A stretch of 9,041 bases of DNA from Zeimonas sp937903095 (GCA_937903095.1 CALCZN010000016.1:1-9041); one strand, 5' to 3'. Positions 1 through 6,338 are shown, counted from the first letter of the stretch. Notes: a model not told the origin generated them from the sequence alone. Made by a program: numbers and translations.

Positions 1-530
1 CTCAGCGCCTGCTTCTGTATGTGATAATCACCCAAAACCGATCGAACCCATCCTTCCTTGCACCATAAGTAGAGGAGCTCCAGGTCCGTCGTGGAGCGCC
101 CGCTCAAGCCGCAGAAATCGATGTCGATGACGAGTTCCATGTCGATGGGTTTGGCAAATACCATCCGATAGACCCGCCAGCAAATACCGTTCGTTAGCAG
201 CACCCAATCGACGCCTTGATTCGCCGCGTAGTCGACCGCTTGTTTGACGTGCGGGTCTTTCAACTCGAGGCCAATGGCCTTCACTTCGATTAGTGTCTGG
301 AGGGTGCCATCGATCTTTATCGCGAGATCACAGTATGTTCCCGGGCTCGCGAACTCAGATGTCACTTCTGCGTATTTGTCGTAGCCAAACTCGTCGGCGA
401 GCATGTCCTTCACGATCGTGCCGGTATCCGCCTCTCCAAGATCGCGAGCTCGTGCTGAGTTCAGAATTGGCTGGTATCTCTTGATGCCGGCAATCAGTCT
501 CTCGCTTACTTTCTTCGGTACACCTGCCAT
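1..530 (-). CDS. HsdR N-terminal-like PD-(D/E)XK nuclease, partial (3' end outside window)
   Basis: The reading frame starts at ATG 530-528 and stays open for 176 codons to the left edge, so the C-terminus is missing. The start is well supported: GGAGG lies 5 bases upstream of the ATG. The protein resembles the stand-alone 'type I restriction enzyme R protein N-terminal domain' family. After a basic N-terminal helix, the fold motif is seen as D68 (in YCDLAI), E82-V-K84 (in LIEVKA) and a following helix with Q97-A-V-D-Y101, the usual PD-(D/E)XK pattern. A strand with WVLLTNG and WRVY follows. No helicase motor part is visible, and in this family the domain often occurs alone without HsdM/HsdS partners. 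It lies 64 bases downstream of an EVE-HNH endonuclease gene on the same strand, so the two are probably co-transcribed. A nuclease role in DNA restriction is inferred; the substrate is unknown. Family call is fairly sure, function less so. Confidence 0.85.
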   Translation of the reverse strand, partial: MAGVPKKVSERLIAGIKRYQPILNSARARDLGEADTGTIVKDMLADEFGYDKYAEVTSEFASPGTYCDLAIKIDGTLQTLIEVKAIGLELKDPHVKQAVDYAANQGVDWVLLTNGICWRVYRMVFAKPIDMELVIDIDFCGLSGRSTTDLELLYLWCKEGWVRSVLGDYHIQKQAL

Positions 531-594
531 CTTCCCCTCCACACGTTGTTATTGAGCACGCTCGCAGGGCCGCGATTCCGCTTGAACCGGATGC

Positions 595-1581
595 TCATTC
601 AGCATGCTCAAGGTACCTTGACTTGAGAAGCACGTTTTCCCGATGAAAGCTCAAGTATCTCCGCTGTCCGGTCGCAAACGGGCCTACGTTCTGGCCTTTC
701 TCCGGATTAATACCCATACGCAACAACGAAACTGCATGTGCAACTGGCGAGACGAGAACGTCCCCGTTGTCTTCAAATCCGATGAATCCCCGATCGAACA
801 AATGATCTATAGTTGGCGTAAGTAGAAGCCCATTTTCGCCGTCTAAACGCTCTTCGTTCGTTGCATCGCGCCACGGCTTGCAGTGACTAGCGCGCAGGTG
901 CTCTTCGCGCGTCACCCCAGTGATTCGGCAAGCACGCTCGATGCGCATAACTCGCTGCTTGAAAATTCCTTGCCCTCGCCGCGCCAGCACAACCGCTTCC
1001 CGCTCCGTCTCGGGCAGCGTTACATCCGAACGTACCTTGCTGAGTTCATACTCCTCCCACTCAGCTAAGCCGACTGCCCCGGTAACCGGTACCCTTTGCG
1101 GCAGCTGAAAGCCCATTACAAAATTTCGCGCCTCGGCACCCAATAAGTCAATCAAAGCACCTGCCAGTTCCTCTGGCAAATGCGTGAGGTAGACGCTTTG
1201 CAAGCCAGCGCCGTTGGGAAGTAGCGGCGCATAGCGGCTTGGAAGAAGCGGCGCGAGCACCGCCATGTGTTCTGATGGCCTTATCGGCAGCCTCAACACG
1301 GTAAATCGAACATCGACGCGCCAGCCGATCAGGTCCCAATGCGCACCGACTTGACCGAACTCCAGCGGCTTGGGTGCCTCGTATGCGTGAGACGCTGCGA
1401 GACCAATAGCGCGTATGAGAGTGTCGGCGAACGAAAATACCAGATCACCTGGGGCGACTTCACGCATGAAGTCGTAGAAGGGGTTTCGCGCTTGGTTGGC
1501 TTTGCGCTTCGGCGACCATAGATACCCGCCTGGCACTTCTTGCCGGAAAGTCTGATTTTGATTGACCCACCAATAGCGCAC
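595..1581 (-). CDS. EVE/PUA-like domain - HNH endonuclease (modification-dependent restriction type)
   Basis: A complete 328-residue protein with a GTG start at 1581; the N-terminus MRYWWVNQ is typical of the family, and GAGG lies 9 bases upstream. Residues 1 to about 100 look like an EVE/PUA-like domain: W4/W5, GGYLWSPK at 18-25, and GDLVFSF at 45-51 followed by a glycine-containing strand. Domains of this type bind flipped, modified bases. The C-terminus (about 205-280) is an HNH nuclease of the HNH_2 style: C218, SHCKPW with H233, GENGLLL with N250, and DHLFD with H260. The combination matches the architecture of EVE-HNH type IV restriction enzymes such as VcaM4I, which cut DNA containing modified cytosine. 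Here that substrate is inferred. Residues 100-200 link the two and were not recognised. It probably starts a two-gene operon with the PD-(D/E)XK nuclease downstream. The gene has lower GC than the right-hand half of the window, which fits acquisition by transfer. Confidence 0.9.
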   Translation of the reverse strand: MRYWWVNQNQTFRQEVPGGYLWSPKRKANQARNPFYDFMREVAPGDLVFSFADTLIRAIGLAASHAYEAPKPLEFGQVGAHWDLIGWRVDVRFTVLRLPIRPSEHMAVLAPLLPSRYAPLLPNGAGLQSVYLTHLPEELAGALIDLLGAEARNFVMGFQLPQRVPVTGAVGLAEWEEYELSKVRSDVTLPETEREAVVLARRGQGIFKQRVMRIERACRITGVTREEHLRASHCKPWRDATNEERLDGENGLLLTPTIDHLFDRGFIGFEDNGDVLVSPVAHAVSLLRMGINPEKGQNVGPFATGQRRYLSFHRENVLLKSRYLEHAE

Positions 1582-1882
1582 TTGCTATCGCCTCGCACCC
1601 AAGCCCGGCCGCCGGCTCCCGGCTTTGGCTGGGCCGCCGTAGCGGGCAAGGCAAACTCACCAGAGCGGCTGCGACAACCCTCGATTCGCGGGGATCTTAA
1701 TGGCTTCCGAGCGGGAGTCGATGAATGGCTGCCAAGCCGGGATTGAAACGCACCTCAACGCGGAGCGGGACGCTTCAACTGGGAGAACAGCTGCCCCGCT
1801 CAGCAGCAGACGACGGAATCACCGTCGAGCCCAGTCCTTGCTGATCAGGCCGCGCATCGTATTCGTGCTGCCGCAGCCATGG
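1582..1882. other. Intergenic stretch of 301 bases without a supported gene
   Basis: This gap separates the end of the toxin-antitoxin operon from the EVE-HNH gene, both on the minus strand. Open frames crossing it lack a recognisable product. It contains two imperfect copies of a roughly 19-base element (from 1699 and from 1724), a nested inverted repeat at 1800-1844, and a weak minus-strand promoter-like pair at 1694-1721. It presumably carries the end of the toxin-antitoxin transcript and the promoter of the restriction genes, but no T-run terminator is present. Confidence 0.6.
1694..1721 (-). promoter_or_regulatory. Weak candidate sigma70 promoter for the EVE-HNH operon
   Basis: On the minus strand TCGACT (1721-1716) and TAAGAT (1699-1694) are separated by 16 bases; each matches four of six consensus positions. 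It lies about 113 bases upstream of the GTG at 1581. It also overlaps the imperfect repeat copies at 1699 and 1724. The match could be chance. Confidence 0.2.
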
Positions 1883-2131
1883 CTACTCCTTCTCGTCACC
1901 CTCGCGTGGCGGGACGCCTCCCTTGCGACGAAGGATCTTCCTCAGTGCAGCGACATCGGCTCGGTCCTTCCGCTCGGTGATCCAGGCTGCGGTGTTCATC
2001 GCGGAAAGCTTCTCGGCGACCGCGGTCGCCACGAACTGGTTCATGCTGATGCCTTCTTCGCGGGCGATCTTCTCGACCGCCGCCTTGATCGACTTCGGCA
2101 GGCGCAGGGGGTAGGTGGACGTTTCACTCAT
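1883..2131 (-). CDS. Ribbon-helix-helix antitoxin (HicB/Arc-like fold), partner of PIN toxin
   Basis: An 82-residue protein with a ribbon-helix-helix pattern: a short strand at 6-11 (TYPLRL), helix 1 at about 13-25 and helix 2 at about 30-43 starting with the typical SMNQFV. Such domains dimerise and bind palindromic operators. The charged C-terminal tail (about 52-82) probably wraps the toxin. The start is fixed by ATGA at 2131-2128, where the antitoxin ATG overlaps the toxin TGA by 4 bases; GAGGAG 9 bases upstream, inside the toxin gene, is a good ribosome site. The tight coupling after a PIN-domain gene identifies it as the antitoxin and autorepressor. Databases may label relatives 'toxin-antitoxin system HicB family antitoxin', although no HicA partner is present. 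The partner assignment rests on gene order and overlap. Confidence 0.82.
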   Translation of the reverse strand: MSETSTYPLRLPKSIKAAVEKIAREEGISMNQFVATAVAEKLSAMNTAAWITERKDRADVAALRKILRRKGGVPPREGDEKE

Positions 2132-2550
2132 GTTTTCAGGCTCCTCAATGCGTCACGCGGCAACAGGACGCGGATACCAAAGGTGGCCGGATCATTTCCA
2201 TAGTCGCGCAAATTGAACGTGACGATTGCGCGCGCGGCTCCATTCACCGCCGCCTCGAGCACCATTTCGTCGCCCGGGTCTCGAAGCATGGGGCGCCAGA
2301 CGAAGTGGGAGCCGACCGGCTCGATCAGAGCGGCGACACCGTCCAGAAAGACAGTGAGCTGCTCGCGGGATAGCCCCGATGCCAATAAGTGCTCCGCTCG
2401 GGAACAGGTCGCTTCGTACTCCAACATCAGGGCCACGTTCGCGACCAGGGTCACCCTTCCGTCGATGGCGGCGTCCAGCAGGGCAGCCGACGCGCCGGTC
2501 GGACTACGCATTGCTGCGACGACGACGTCGGTGTCGAGGACGACTCGCAT
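2128..2550 (-). CDS. PIN-domain toxin (COG1569/TIGR00305-type putative toxin-antitoxin component)
   Basis: A 140-residue single PIN domain, a Mg-dependent RNase fold shared with VapC toxins. Expected acidic residues are in place: D6 with D8 in the first strand (VVLDTDVVV), E44 or E46 (LMLEYE), D94 in RDPGDEMVLEAA, and D116 in the TFNLRDY motif near the end. The phrase 'DTDVVVAAMRSPTGASAALL' is characteristic of the COG1569 family rather than classic VapC. It comes first in the operon, before its antitoxin, the reverse of the usual antitoxin-toxin order, and its stop overlaps the antitoxin start. No Shine-Dalgarno is seen upstream of the ATG; a -10-like box lies only 10 bases away, so the mRNA may have almost no leader, which would limit toxin translation. 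RNA cleavage is inferred from the family; the target is unknown. Confidence 0.88.
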   Translation of the reverse strand: MRVVLDTDVVVAAMRSPTGASAALLDAAIDGRVTLVANVALMLEYEATCSRAEHLLASGLSREQLTVFLDGVAALIEPVGSHFVWRPMLRDPGDEMVLEAAVNGAARAIVTFNLRDYGNDPATFGIRVLLPRDALRSLKT

Positions 2551-2565
2551 AATGCAATCATTATG
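2548..2565. promoter_or_regulatory. Inverted repeat over toxin start: probable antitoxin operator
   Basis: CATAATG (2548-2554) and CATTATG (2559-2565) form a perfect 7-bp inverted repeat around CAAT. It contains the toxin start codon (2550-2548) and the putative minus-strand -10 box (2565-2560). Ribbon-helix-helix antitoxins bind palindromes of this kind next to their own promoter, so it is the natural candidate for autorepression. The site is seen; its use is inferred. Confidence 0.55.
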
Positions 2566-2590
2566 ACATTGCGGGCGATGTCTCGATCAA
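2560..2590 (-). promoter_or_regulatory. Candidate promoter of the toxin-antitoxin operon
   Basis: On the minus strand CATAAT (2565-2560) matches five of six -10 positions, and TTGATC (2590-2585) matches four of six -35 positions, but the 19-base spacer is long. Transcription would begin only a few bases before, or at, the toxin ATG. Confidence 0.35.
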
Positions 2591-2789
2591 GACGCCAAAA
2601 ACTTCCGATTCCCACGAGCGAGGCGCCCCGATCGCAAGCGCGAACGACCGCGACGACGTGCACCTGCGCTCGGCGCCAAACACCGCTGGCATCCCTCCAC
2701 CCCCAGGTGCTACTTTCCGCCTCGGCGCTCCCGCACTCCACGAGCACTCCCGTCGAGCCTCGAGCCCGCCCCTCCCCACGGAGACCGCC

Positions 2790-3374
2790 ATGGGATGGAT
2801 CGCAGCCGCAATCCTCGCCGCACTCGTCGTCTACGCGGTGCTCCTCTACAACCGCCTCGTACGCAGCCGGCAGCTCGCCACCGAAGGCTGGAGCGGCATC
2901 GACGTTCAGCTGAAGCGCCGCGCCGATCTCGTTCCGAACCTCGTCGAGACGGTGCGCGGCTACGCGGTGCACGAGCGCGAGCTGCTCGCGCGTGTCACCG
3001 AATTGCGCAACCAGGCGCGCGCCGCGCCTGCGGGCGACGTTGCCGCGCGCGGCCCGATCGAGGGGGTGCTCTCGGCCACGCTCGGGCGCCTGATCGCCGT
3101 GGCCGAGAACTATCCGGACCTGAAGGCCAACCAGAACTTCCTGCAGCTGCAGGAGCAGCTCGCTTCGGTGGAGAGCGAGATCCAGATGGCGCGCCGCTAC
3201 TACAACGGCACGGTGCGCGACCTGAACGTGCTGGTCGAGTCGTTCCCGAGCAACCTGGTGGCGTCGAGCTTCGGCTTCGCCAAGCGCGAGTTCTTCGAGA
3301 CCGAGGACGAACGCGATCGCGCGGTGCCGGGCGTGTCGTTCGGGTCGACGCCGCCGCCGCGGGAGACGGCCTGA
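2790..3374 (+). CDS. lemA: LemA family protein
   Basis: A 194-residue protein, normal for the family (about 185-200). Residues 2-20 are one hydrophobic helix that anchors the protein with a short outer N-terminus; the rest is a helical-bundle domain. Family landmarks are LKRRADLVPNLVETVRGY-like sequence at 41-58, ENYPDLKAN at 106-114 and RRYYNGTVRDLN at 135-146. The start at 2790 was chosen over an upstream ATG at 2658 because GGAG sits 6 bases before it and the protein then begins directly with the membrane helix. LemA proteins have no settled biochemical role; they very often pair with DUF2207 (YciQ-like) membrane proteins, as here, where the next gene begins 23 bases after the stop. The two presumably act together at the cytoplasmic membrane. 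No clear promoter was seen in the 224-base GC-rich gap upstream. Confidence 0.94.
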   Translation: MGWIAAAILAALVVYAVLLYNRLVRSRQLATEGWSGIDVQLKRRADLVPNLVETVRGYAVHERELLARVTELRNQARAAPAGDVAARGPIEGVLSATLGRLIAVAENYPDLKANQNFLQLQEQLASVESEIQMARRYYNGTVRDLNVLVESFPSNLVASSFGFAKREFFETEDERDRAVPGVSFGSTPPPRETA

Positions 3375-3397
3375 GCGCCTTCGCCGCGACGCTCGCG

Positions 3398-5437
3398 ATG
3401 AGGTTGCGCGCTTCGTCGTTTCTCGCCCTGCTCGCCGCCACCGCGCTCGTGGCGCTGCTGCCGGCGCACGCCTGCGCCGACGAGCGCATCGAATCGTTCC
3501 ACTCCGAGATCGACGTGCGCGCCGACGGCGATCTCGTCGTCACCGAGACGATCGACGTCCGCGCCGAGCAGCGCTCGATCCGCCGCGGCATCTATCGGGA
3601 CTTTCCGCTGACCTTCGTCGACGCCGAAGGCCGCACGCGCCGCGTCGACTTCGAGCTGCTCGCCATGCTGCGCAACGGCGCTCCCGAGCCGCATCACGAG
3701 CGCGAGAACGCGAAGGGCATCCGCATCTACGCCGGCGACGAGAACGTGCTGCTTCCGCCGGGAACCTGGCGCTACGTCTTTCGCTATCGCACGGGCCGGC
3801 AGCTGCGCAGCTTTCCCGATCACGTCGAGCTGAACTGGAACGTCACCGGCAACGAGTGGATCTTTCCGATCCGCTCAGCCGGCGCGCTCGTTCGCCTGCC
3901 CGGCAACGCGAAGCCGGTGCGCTGGACCGCCTTCACCGGCCGCCATGGCGAGCGCGGCACCGCGTTTCGCGTCGAGCCGAAGGACGATGGGTCGCTCGCC
4001 TTCGCCACAACGCGCGAGCTGGCGCCGGGCGAGGGCTTCACCGTCGTCGTTCAACTGCCCGACGGCGTCGTTGCCGCGCCCACGCAACTGCAGCAGTGGC
4101 GCTGGACGATCCTCGATCACGGCCGCTCGATCCTCGCCGCGCTCGGGCTCGCCGCCGTGCTCGTCTTCTACCTGACGGCGTGGAACGCGGTGGGTCGCGA
4201 TCCGCCGAAGGGCACGATCATCCCGCTCTTTCATCCGCCGCCGGGAATCTCGCCGGCGCTCGCCGCCTACATCCGGCAGTGGGGATGGAGCGGCGAATGG
4301 CGCGAATGGACGGCCACCGCGGTGTCGCTCGCGGTGAAGGGCCTGATCGTCTTCGACGATCGCGACGGGTTGCGGCTCGAGCGCACGCCGCGCGAGGCGA
4401 CAGCGGGGGAAGCCATGACGAACGCGGCGCCGAACGCGAGCACGAACCCAACGGCGTCGAAAACCGCTGCCACCTGGCTCGACCCCGGCGAGCGCTCGCT
4501 GCTCTCGTGGATCGATCGCGAAGGCGGCTCGGTGCGCGTCGACCGCGAGCACGGCAAGAGACTGGCCGCCGAGGCGACCGCCTTCCGCAACGCGATCGAG
4601 CGCGACAACCGCGATCGCTTCTTCCGCCGCAACGGCGGCTGGTTCATGCTCGGATTGCTGTTCACCGGCGCGAGTCTCGCGCTCGTCTTCGCTTTCGGCC
4701 GGCTCGAAGACAACGAGATCACGCTGCTCGTGATCGCCGGGTTCATCGGACTGTTCGCGGGATCGGCACTGGCGCACGCGATCCGCACGCTGTTCGGGCA
4801 TCGCGGCGTCGCGGGGACCGTAGGGGCGATCCTGCGGCTTGCCGTGTTCGTCGCGGTTGCCTTCGGTGCGTCGACCCTGTTCGTCGGCGACCTGGTGTTC
4901 GACGAGGCCGTGCGCTCGACGATGCGCGGTGCGCTCGTCGCCAACCTGTTCCCGCTCGCGCTGGTCGGCGGCTTCGGGCTGCTGAACGCGGTCTTCTGGT
5001 ATCTGCTGCGCGCGCCGACGGCCGCAGGGCGCAAGGTGATGGACGAGATCGAGGGGCTCGAGCTGTATCTGCGCACGGCCGAGACCGCGCGGATGAACCT
5101 GCCGCAGGCGCCCGAGATCACGACGACGAATTTCGAGCGCCTGCTTCCCTACGCCATCGCGCTCGGGCTCGAGAAGCCGTGGTCGCAGGCCTTCGAGGCG
5201 GCGTTCGCGCGCGCGCATCCGGGCGAGTCGCTCGACGCGGCGTATCGGCCGGGCTGGCATGGCGGGCGCGGATGGTCGGGCAGCGGCGGCTTCGGCCGCT
5301 CGCTGTCGGCGTCGATGGGCGCGGCGCAGGGCGCCTTCGCCAGCGCGGTGCCGGCGCCGAGTTCGTCGTCTTCGGGCTTCTCGGGCGGCGGGGGCTCGGG
5401 CGGCGGAGGAGGAGGCGGGGGCGGCGGCGGGTGGTAG
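3398..5437 (+). CDS. DUF2207 (YciQ-like) membrane protein with glycine-rich tail
   Basis: A 679-residue protein starting at ATG 3398; the frame is open far upstream, but the earlier part only shadows lemA, and this ATG begins a clear Sec signal peptide (hydrophobic core 8-22, probable cleavage near ACA-DE at residue 27). Residues 28 to about 235 form the DUF2207 beta-rich outer domain (FHSEIDVRADGDLVVTETI, then RRGIYRDFP). A membrane helix at 244-262 is followed by the family segment GRDPPKGTIIPLFHPPPGISPA. Further membrane segments lie near 413-434, 440-462, 474-497 and 510-536, then a cytoplasmic-type part with LELYLRTAE and LPYAIALGLEKPW. The tail from about 614 is rich in Gly, Ser and Trp and ends in a long glycine run. 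A low-complexity Ala/Thr/Asn linker lies at about 334-359. No good ribosome site is seen, so translation may be coupled to lemA. Function is unknown; membrane or envelope homeostasis is often suggested. Confidence 0.94.
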   Translation: MRLRASSFLALLAATALVALLPAHACADERIESFHSEIDVRADGDLVVTETIDVRAEQRSIRRGIYRDFPLTFVDAEGRTRRVDFELLAMLRNGAPEPHHERENAKGIRIYAGDENVLLPPGTWRYVFRYRTGRQLRSFPDHVELNWNVTGNEWIFPIRSAGALVRLPGNAKPVRWTAFTGRHGERGTAFRVEPKDDGSLAFATTRELAPGEGFTVVVQLPDGVVAAPTQLQQWRWTILDHGRSILAALGLAAVLVFYLTAWNAVGRDPPKGTIIPLFHPPPGISPALAAYIRQWGWSGEWREWTATAVSLAVKGLIVFDDRDGLRLERTPREATAGEAMTNAAPNASTNPTASKTAATWLDPGERSLLSWIDREGGSVRVDREHGKRLAAEATAFRNAIERDNRDRFFRRNGGWFMLGLLFTGASLALVFAFGRLEDNEITLLVIAGFIGLFAGSALAHAIRTLFGHRGVAGTVGAILRLAVFVAVAFGASTLFVGDLVFDEAVRSTMRGALVANLFPLALVGGFGLLNAVFWYLLRAPTAAGRKVMDEIEGLELYLRTAETARMNLPQAPEITTTNFERLLPYAIALGLEKPWSQAFEAAFARAHPGESLDAAYRPGWHGGRGWSGSGGFGRSLSASMGAAQGAFASAVPAPSSSSSGFSGGGGSGGGGGGGGGGGW

Positions 5438-5461
5438 GCGGACTCCGCGGGTGGTAGGCGG
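5427..5461. repeat. 20-bp-period tandem duplication across the DUF2207 stop codon
   Basis: GCGGGTGGTAGGCGG occurs at 5427-5441 and again at 5447-5461, a 20-base period. The first copy contains the stop TAG (5435-5437). It lies at the end of the GC-rich glycine-codon run, so replication slippage is the likely source. Confidence 0.8.
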
Positions 5462-5480
5462 GCCCCACCCACCCCGCTCG

Positions 5481-5499
5481 CGCGTTGCCGTGGCACGCG
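5481..5499. terminator. Possible hairpin between converging genes
   Basis: CGCG and TGC (5481-5484, 5486-5488) can pair with GCA and CGCG (5493-5499) around a 4-base loop, with one bulged T. It sits between the ends of the DUF2207 gene and queC, where a two-way terminator is expected, but no T-run follows on either strand. Confidence 0.22.
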
Positions 5500-5522
5500 A
5501 TGGCCGCGAACGCGGCGCCGGC

Positions 5523-6227
5523 TCACGCCGCGCCGAAGCGCACCCGAAGCGGATCCTCCAGTCCGGCTTCCGCGAAGCCCTTCGCGCGCAGGCGGCACGA
5601 ATCGCAGCGTCCGCACGGCCGTCCGTCGGCGCCCGGGTCGTAGCAGCTGCTGGTCATCGAGTAGTCGACACCGAGCGAAACGCCGGCGCGCACGATGTCG
5701 GCCTTCGTCATCCGCGCGAGCGGCGCGTGGATCACGAGCTTCGTCCTGCCCTCGACGCCGGCCTTCGTCGCCAGGTTGGCCATCCGTTCGAACGCGTCGA
5801 TGTACTCGGGGCGGCAGTCGGGGTAGCCGCTGTAGTCGAGCGCGTTGACGCCGATGAAGATGTCGGCGACGCCCAGTACCTCGGCGTACGCGAGCGCGAA
5901 GGACAGGAAGATCGTGTTCCGTGCCGGAACGTAGGTGCTCGGGATCTCGTCGTGCGTCTCCAATGCCGCGCGGTCCTTCGGCACCTCGGCGTCGCTCGTC
6001 AGCGACGAGCCGCCGAACACGCGCAGGTCGATCTCTGCGACGACGTGGTTCTTCACGCCGAAGGCCAGCGCCACACGGCGGGCGCTGTCCAGTTCGATCG
6101 CGTGGCGCTGGCCGTAGCGGAAGCTCAGCGCGCAGGGCTCGAAGCCCCGGCTCTTCGCGATGGCGAGGACTGTGGTGGAGTCGAGGCCGCCGCTGAGAAG
6201 GACGACGGCCTTGGGCAGGGTGGGCAT
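5523..6227 (-). CDS. queC: 7-cyano-7-deazaguanine synthase QueC
   Basis: A 234-residue protein, the full usual length. QueC converts 7-carboxy-7-deazaguanine to preQ0 using ATP and ammonia, a cytoplasmic step in making queuosine for tRNA. The ATP-pyrophosphatase P-loop SGGLDST is at 12-18. Other family landmarks are FRYGQRH at 36-42, STYVPARNTIFLSFALAYAE at 97-116, GVNALDYSGYPDCRPEY at 126-142 and the zinc site with C195, C205, C208 and C211 (CYDPGADGRPCGRCDSC). All key residues are present. The ATG at 6227 puts the P-loop at the normal distance; no strong Shine-Dalgarno precedes it, and no preQ1 riboswitch-like sequence was recognised upstream. It converges on the DUF2207 gene with 85 bases between the stops. 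No other queuosine gene is in view. In some bacteria QueC homologues serve deazaguanine DNA modification, but the normal size and the absence of partner genes point to the tRNA role. Confidence 0.97.
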   Translation of the reverse strand: MPTLPKAVVLLSGGLDSTTVLAIAKSRGFEPCALSFRYGQRHAIELDSARRVALAFGVKNHVVAEIDLRVFGGSSLTSDAEVPKDRAALETHDEIPSTYVPARNTIFLSFALAYAEVLGVADIFIGVNALDYSGYPDCRPEYIDAFERMANLATKAGVEGRTKLVIHAPLARMTKADIVRAGVSLGVDYSMTSSCYDPGADGRPCGRCDSCRLRAKGFAEAGLEDPLRVRFGAA

Positions 6228-6338
6228 GGCTCGAACGGGCGTGCACGGAACGGTAGCCGCGCAATGATGCTCGCTTTACGGCTAACGCATTTGCGGATGG
6301 CTCGATGATGCTTTGGTGCCGATCGAGTGTAATGATGC
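6226..6338. repeat. Short direct repeats in the queC upstream region
   Basis: ATGATGC occurs at 6264-6270, 6305-6311 and 6332-6338; ATGGCTCGA occurs at 6226-6234 and 6297-6305. The distance from ATGGCTCGA to the following ATGATGC is 38 bases in the first block and 35 in the second (6297 to 6332), which suggests an old, decayed duplication. Confidence 0.45.

Noticed and set aside
1742..1749. ATTGAAAC ending as a sign of a CRISPR array
   Set aside because: Only one copy is present, with no repeat-spacer pattern at 55-75 base spacing on either side and no cas genes.
1700..2203. 167-codon plus-strand frame over the antitoxin region
   Set aside because: It is antisense to the ribbon-helix-helix gene, has no recognisable domain, and its length comes from the high GC content.
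2658..2789. 44-residue upstream extension of LemA from the ATG at 2658
   Set aside because: The extension is Pro/Ala-rich and non-family; ATG 2790 has a well-spaced GGAG and begins with the membrane helix.
2795..3397. Very long N-terminal extension of the DUF2207 protein
   Set aside because: The sequence is an Arg-rich shadow of lemA in another frame; the signal peptide starts at 3398.
3856..5457. Long overlapping frames (533 codons plus, 461 codons minus) inside the DUF2207 gene
   Set aside because: Arg-rich, low-complexity translations typical of alternative frames of GC-rich genes; no domains seen.
5511..5532. CGCGGCG / CGCCGCG inverted repeat as a queC terminator
   Set aside because: The stem includes the queC stop codon, lacks a T-run and is made of common GC-rich codons; the 5481-5499 hairpin is better placed.
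6228..6330. preQ1 riboswitch upstream of queC
   Set aside because: I could not find the preQ1-I aptamer pattern or a convincing preQ1-II/III fold in this stretch.
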